Source: Codonopsis lanceolata (Eukaryota > Streptophyta > Magnoliopsida > Asterales > Campanulaceae). From it: a stretch of 64,000 nt of DNA. Below the pieces are notes generated by a model. That model saw only the letters and a program-made list of their open reading frames with translations, was not told the DNA's origin and did not search any database. The stretch lies in assembly GCA_013146195.2 (NCBI GenBank), contig CM028381.1, positions 61,758,744 to 61,822,743 on the forward strand. The letters are read 5' to 3'. The position numbers and the translations under genes were made by a program. This document shows, in pieces, positions 59,756-64,000 of this stretch (position 1 is the first letter of the stretch; each line of letters opens with the position of its first letter).

Positions 59756-61290
59756 TTAGAGCACAAAAAAAAATGAAAATAAAAAAATAAAAAAAAAAGG
59801 AGAGGGAAAGCATTATTTGAAGCCATCAACAGCATTTACCTCCTCCAAGCCTTCCACACATCGAGACTCTACGACAAAAAGAGAAAAACCACGACAAAGC
59901 AGCTCACATTAAAACATTAAAATATAATTTTATTACTGGGTCCTAAGGTGCAACTTAGGAATACTTATTAAGACATTTATGTTATACATTACTTGCATTC
60001 TGCATATCTATATACCGCCTATACCCCCGTTGTTTTCCCTGTAAACTATCCTTCATTTGCAGCCTTAAGCCCCGAGGCAATCCATCAATGTCTCGTGGCA
60101 CCCGCCTGGCCGGTCCCATATACTTCTTCCGCAAGGCTCGGGAAAGCTCGCCTCATCGATGAGAAACACCGTAAGTATCCGCGCTCTATTCATCATCTAC
60201 GTTGCCATTATTGTCCTCGAAACAACTGATGACTTGATCCCGATCATTCACCGCCGCCTGTCTCGTGATTATGAAGAAAATGCAGAATTGCAGAATAGCC
60301 ATATGTCAAGTATAGCCCCGCAACAATTATATGGTTGCAAGGTGATCGTTTTCTCCTTTCCCCGCATATACTCATAAAAAAAAAAAAAAAAAAAGAGAGA
60401 AAAAGAGAAGCCCGCCGAGCCCGAAAGTATACCCTTTAAGACTCATTCGAAATACGCGCCGTCGCTACCCATTAGGTCGGTCAGATAGCTTTTTCATTTG
60501 CGTGTGTTTTGAGTCTGCACGTGTTTTATTTCATTTTACATCATATAAAATTAGACTGCATTGTAAATATTTGTACAGGTTTTCACAAAAAAAAAAAAAA
60601 AAACAAAAAACAAAAAAAAAAAAACAAAAAATGAAAAAACGAAAAACAAAAAAAATCGGGAAAGGGGAAGATGTATGTACAAGAAGAGAAAGTTTTCGTG
60701 TACATGCAACAAGGAAAATGCGGCGGCAGAAGAAGAAATTTTCGACTGAAGCTAGAAAATGGAGCAAAAAGAAAACAACAGCAAAGAAAAGATGACATCA
60801 GCTGATACCAAAAGATGCTACGACAAGGAAAAAAAGGGAACTTCTGACCAAGGTTAGAAGGAGCAACAAGAACAAATGCAGCAGCATCAAGAAAATCTTC
60901 CAGCTAAAGCCGAAAACAAAGTGGGACAAGGAAAAAGACTTTCCAGCAAAGGCCGGAACAATGATAAAAAGAAAAATCCCCAGCAGATCAAAAAAAAAAA
61001 GGAAGGAAAAAAAAGGGGCAAGCAAAAATAAAGTTCTCAGCCCAGGCCGAACTACGTTTGGTCTGATTCCTTGAAAAAGGATACGAGGCGTACGTCGGTA
61101 CAAGAGGTCCGACCATCACAATAAAAAGAAGAAGGAAAATTCCCCAAAGAAAGAGGCAAAAGGAATCAGTAGAATCGAATCATACACCAGCAAGAAAAAG
61201 GTAAGTCGTGCATAGATTCTATCCTAACTTTAGAATAATTTCCTTTTAGGAAAAAAAATGTTTTATTTTCAAATAAAAGAAAACTCTTTT
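59756..61290 (+). other. X2 3' region, A-rich, non-coding
   Basis: Collinear with 24940-26900 of X1, but lacking most of the TGCAT-dense tract. Long A runs (60376-60394, 60586-60630) produce Lys-rich or Phe-rich frames that are not genes. A GATTCCTT...GGATACG module lies at 61042-61115. Confidence 0.4.
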
Positions 61291-61297
61291 TCAAAAT

Positions 61298-61425
61298 GAG
61301 TTTTCAAAAACACAAAAAAAAAGAGGAATATTTCAAAACACAAAAAAAGAGGAATATTTCAAAACACAAAAAAAAGAGGAATATTTCAAAACACAAAAGA
61401 AGAATATTTCAAAAAAAAAAAAAGA
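61298..61425 (+). repeat. Short tandem repeat AATATTTCAAAACACAAAAAAAGAGG-type
   Basis: Four to five copies of a 24-29 bp unit with core GAATATTTCAAAACACAAA and variable A runs. Confidence 0.75.
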
Positions 61426-61504
61426 GGAATAAAGAAAAAACAAAAAAAGGAAGGAAAAAGAATATTTTCCACTGCACAATTTTCGAAAAAACTTGAAGAA
61501 TGAT

Positions 61505-61815
61505 TAATTCGTCGTGTTCGGCGACGGATTTCTAGTCAAGCACAATTTTCTGATATCTGAAAATTCTCGAGTTATGTGCGGAAACAAGACAATGATCAAG
61601 GCCCGTACATACCTAGAAAGTTTTCTTAACACATTTCAATGCCAAGGTATTGACCAGGTTGAAATTGTGGTAACAACGAAAAGCAATGCTCGACAACGAA
61701 TCTTTAGTCAAACACAATTTTCTCGATATTTGAAAGTTTTCGGATTATGTCCTGAAACAAGACAATCATCAAGGCCAGACATAATTAGAAAATTTTTCTT
61801 AACACGTTTCAACTA
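61505..61815 (+). repeat. Two copies of a 0.16-kb repeat in X2 3' region
   Basis: 61505-61645 and 61680-61815 share TCAA.CACAATTTTCT, GAAACAAGACAAT.ATCAAGGCC and TTTCTTAACAC.TTTCAA. A GGATACGT module follows at 61930-62010. Confidence 0.65.
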
Positions 61816-62115
61816 GTTGAAAGGTGGTAACAGAAAAACATTCAAATCTTCATACCGTATTTGACAACGGTTTCGGATCGGGAGAATACGGCTTTTTCGA
61901 AAACACAAAAATCTTTTTCCATTGTAGTTTGAGGTTTTGGCCTGAACTACGCTTGGTCTGATTCCTTGAAAAGGATACGTGGGCACTCTACATCGAGAGG
62001 TCCGACCATTGCAACATAAAAATATTTTCTTGTCTCGAATTTGGGAGTCTATCTTATCAACGATGTTCGCTTACTTGGTAAGCTTCGGGTTACCCAGAAC
62101 TCCATCGTTGAGGGC

Positions 62116-63813
62116 TCAGACACCCCAAATTCACTCTGTTATATTGTCCAATAAATATTGCAAAATGGACTACTAATTATTTCTTGTATGTTTCGAGCAA
62201 AGTACAAAAAAAGAAAGAAAACAAGAAAACAAAAGAAAATAAAAGAAAGAAAAAGAAACGGAAATCAAAAGAAAAGAAAAAGAAAACAAAAGAAATCAAA
62301 GAAAAAGCAAAAGAAAACAAAAAGAAAGAAAAAAAAAAAGGCAAAAAGAAAAAGAAAAGACGGGGCCGCCGGTTCCCCCCATTTACTTAATCACCAATCT
62401 ATCCTATATATACTCCCTCACTCTCAGCGCCCTCTCTCGATCTCTCACTCTCAAAAAAATTCTCTCTCTCCTCAAAACCGACCCACTAACTCTCTCTCTC
62501 ATTTCCTCATTCCCTCAATATCTCACCCTCACACCAGCGCCCCTCCCTCTCTCATAATCCTCTCTCTCATAAACCCATTACCCAGCCGGCCCACACCCAC
62601 GATCTACTCCCCTCTCGCACATATACTCTCTCCAGCCCCACTCACTCGCACACACTCACATATACTCCTCAAACCCGGCAGCTCCACTCACACACACAGC
62701 GCACACACACACAATAAATACAAACACGCACACACAAAAATACACATAAATATATTGCCACTTCTGCCTCGAAGAACGAGCTAAAAAAGCCTAAATCTTA
62801 AGTCTGTTCCGCCCATAAAAAGGCCAAAACCAACCCAAATAAAATTGCCACTCCGCCTCGAGTTGACAAGCCCCAACCTCAATCCAAATCAAATCCAGCT
62901 CAAATTCCAGCTAATAGCTCAATTCCAGGTCAGGTTCATTCAAATCAAAAAGACTCCTCTCCAGTAGAGGACAGAGCGAAGACACCACCGCTCTAAAAGG
63001 TAATACCTTTAAGGGCGTATTTTTATTTATTTCATTTGTATTTTTCCTTTTATTTATTTTCAAAAAGTTGTATTTTAAATCCCAGACAATGTAGCCAATA
63101 TAAGCCGTTGTCCCGGATTAGATTAGGAAATATTTTGTAAAAGAGCCGTTATAATGGCCAAATATTCTTAAATGTGTTTGTAATTATTGGAAGGAGGCGG
63201 CCGCGAGTCAGAATAATGTAGCCACGAATGTATCTGTTTAATTTTCCCTTGTCAAAATAAGACCTTATTTATTTGCTAGATTAATATAACAATGAGCATA
63301 TTTCACCAAAAACGCTTTGAGGAGAAAGGGCGAGTTGGGTGCCTAGCACCTTCCCAACTCGTAACTTAGCCCCGAACCCGCTTTCTAAAATCTCTGGTTT
63401 TTTTCTGGTTTTCCTTTATTTTGGCCTTAAAATAAAGGTGGCGACTCTAAAACTTTTCGGATCGGTGGGGCCACGCAACATCTTTCTTTCTTTGCTTTCG
63501 CGTTCCTCTAAACAAGGAAGAATGGGAATGGAAAGGTGATGTAGTTCTATGTCTTGTATCCCCGAAATAATGGATAGCGGACATAGAAAACCTAAAGGCA
63601 CTCATAGTGATCAAACGAGCCATAAGGCTATTTTTATAATAAATCCACAAAAGGCAACCGAGGCGTATTCCAACGCTATATTCCGACAAAGCACCTCTCC
63701 TCCCAGCTTTGATTTCGTCCTCCCAAACAAGGGAGGGTGGAACGGAGCAGGCTTGTGGTGTCCGCGATTCACGCGCACCCCAAACAAGGGCGCGAGTCGC
63801 ACCAGGAACCTCA
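62116..63813 (+). mobile_element. 3' LTR of X2
   Basis: Collinear with 51710-53482, with many small gaps. It begins TCAGACACCCC after the purine-rich ...TTGAGGGC. The hairpin at 52960-52990 is conserved at 63331-63361. It ends near GAACCTCA, one to two bases uncertain. Confidence 0.75.
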
Positions 63814-64000
63814 CAGATATACCTCCTGTTAAATAGTTCCTCTGAATTCTAAGTTCCCTAACCTTTGACAACAAGAAAAGCTCTCGGGGAATCTTCCCAA
63901 CTAGCTGATTGTTTGCTAATGCAAGAAACTTGATGTTGAAGCATTGTGATAAGTTGGCTGGGATCTCTCCTCCAAAGGAATTATTATTAAGATTTAGTCG
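63814..64000 (-). pseudogene. LRR receptor-kinase exon fragment, truncated by X2
   Basis: The minus strand is open from 64000 to about 63816 and reads as two and a half plant extracellular leucine-rich repeats: LNNNSFGGEIPANLSQC, FLALANNQLVGKIPREL, LRIQRNYLTGGIS. The xxLxLxxNxLxGxIP consensus is clear, and the style fits LRR-XII type receptor kinases such as the Xa21/EFR relatives. The coding sequence ends exactly at the X2 LTR, and no continuation is found left of X2. The upstream part lies outside the window; the kinase part is not visible. Cell-surface receptor by family. Confidence 0.8.

Larger units (their letters stand above)
51710..63813 (+). mobile_element. Ogre-like (Tat clade) element X2
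   Basis: About 12.1 kb between LTRs of 1.77 and 1.70 kb. The LTR starts TGTAGACACCCC, and the primer site TTGGCGACT fits the Arg-tRNA type used by Ogre. Gag-like Tyr-Pro repeats, RT, an RNase H of the second type and integrase are present in order but in many short frames. Known Ogre elements are far longer, so X2 is a shortened, decayed copy. No matching target duplication is seen (CAAAG left, CAGAT right). Confidence 0.65.

Noticed and set aside
62158..62784. 208-codon Lys/Ser-rich ORF
   Set aside because: Same LTR region in the 3' copy; composition-driven, no conserved protein.

Overview
This window looks like nuclear DNA of a flowering plant, probably a eudicot. It has plant-type intron-split receptor-kinase genes, Ty1/copia elements of the SIRE type (initiator-Met tRNA primer site, extra ORF3), Ty3/gypsy elements of the Tat clade (second RNase H, antisense ORF), Tourist-like and Helitron-like non-autonomous elements, and long AT-rich intergenic stretches. 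No tRNA, rRNA, CRISPR or prokaryotic feature was seen. About three quarters of the window is retrotransposon sequence; one complete host gene is visible.

Layout. (1) 1-2697: the 3' end of a Tat-type gypsy element, called T2 here: a broken antisense ORF, an untranslated region, a polypurine tract and the 3' LTR. (2) 2698-3167: AT-rich spacer. (3) 3168-about 28740: a decayed Ogre-like (Tat clade) element, X1. Its 5' LTR is interrupted at 3890 by a SIRE-like copia tandem (3890-21787, minus strand) arranged LTR, ORF3, pol, gag, LTR, ORF3. The second ORF3 region is itself split by a 1.2-kb solo LTR (19938-21148, duplication GCGGC). X1 resumes at 21788 with gag-like Tyr-Pro repeats, an RT remnant, a long low-complexity 3' region and its 3' LTR. 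(4) 29069-41163: a structurally complete Tat element, T1, with CACAC target duplications, 757/756-bp LTRs about 98% alike, gag, protease, RT, two RNase H domains, integrase, a hairpin-forming tandem array, and an antisense gene with apparent introns. (5) 41169-51709: host region with a CRK 5' fragment (minus), a 204-bp solo LTR, a complete seven-exon cysteine-rich receptor-like kinase (CRK) gene (44601-49346, 645 codons), a 742-bp Tourist-like MITE and Helitron-like ends, then AT-rich DNA with a 0.63-kb tandem duplication. (6) 51710-63813: a second Ogre-like element, X2, with both LTRs but decayed coding regions. (7) 63814-64000: an LRR receptor-kinase exon fragment on the minus strand that ends at the X2 LTR.

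How the parts relate. X1, X2, T1 and T2 belong to related gypsy lineages. T1 and T2 share the antisense-ORF domain and similar LTR ends; X1 and X2 share LTRs, gag-like repeats, pol and unusual 3' modules. The only likely functional host product is the CRK, a plasma-membrane receptor kinase of the type involved in defence and redox signalling.

A caution for the reader: the two copies of the copia element differ mainly at CAG and CTG trinucleotides, and many reading-frame breaks sit at such sites. This suggests either a peculiar local mutation process or a systematic consensus-calling artefact in CHG context, so frameshifts in the retroelements should not all be taken as real.
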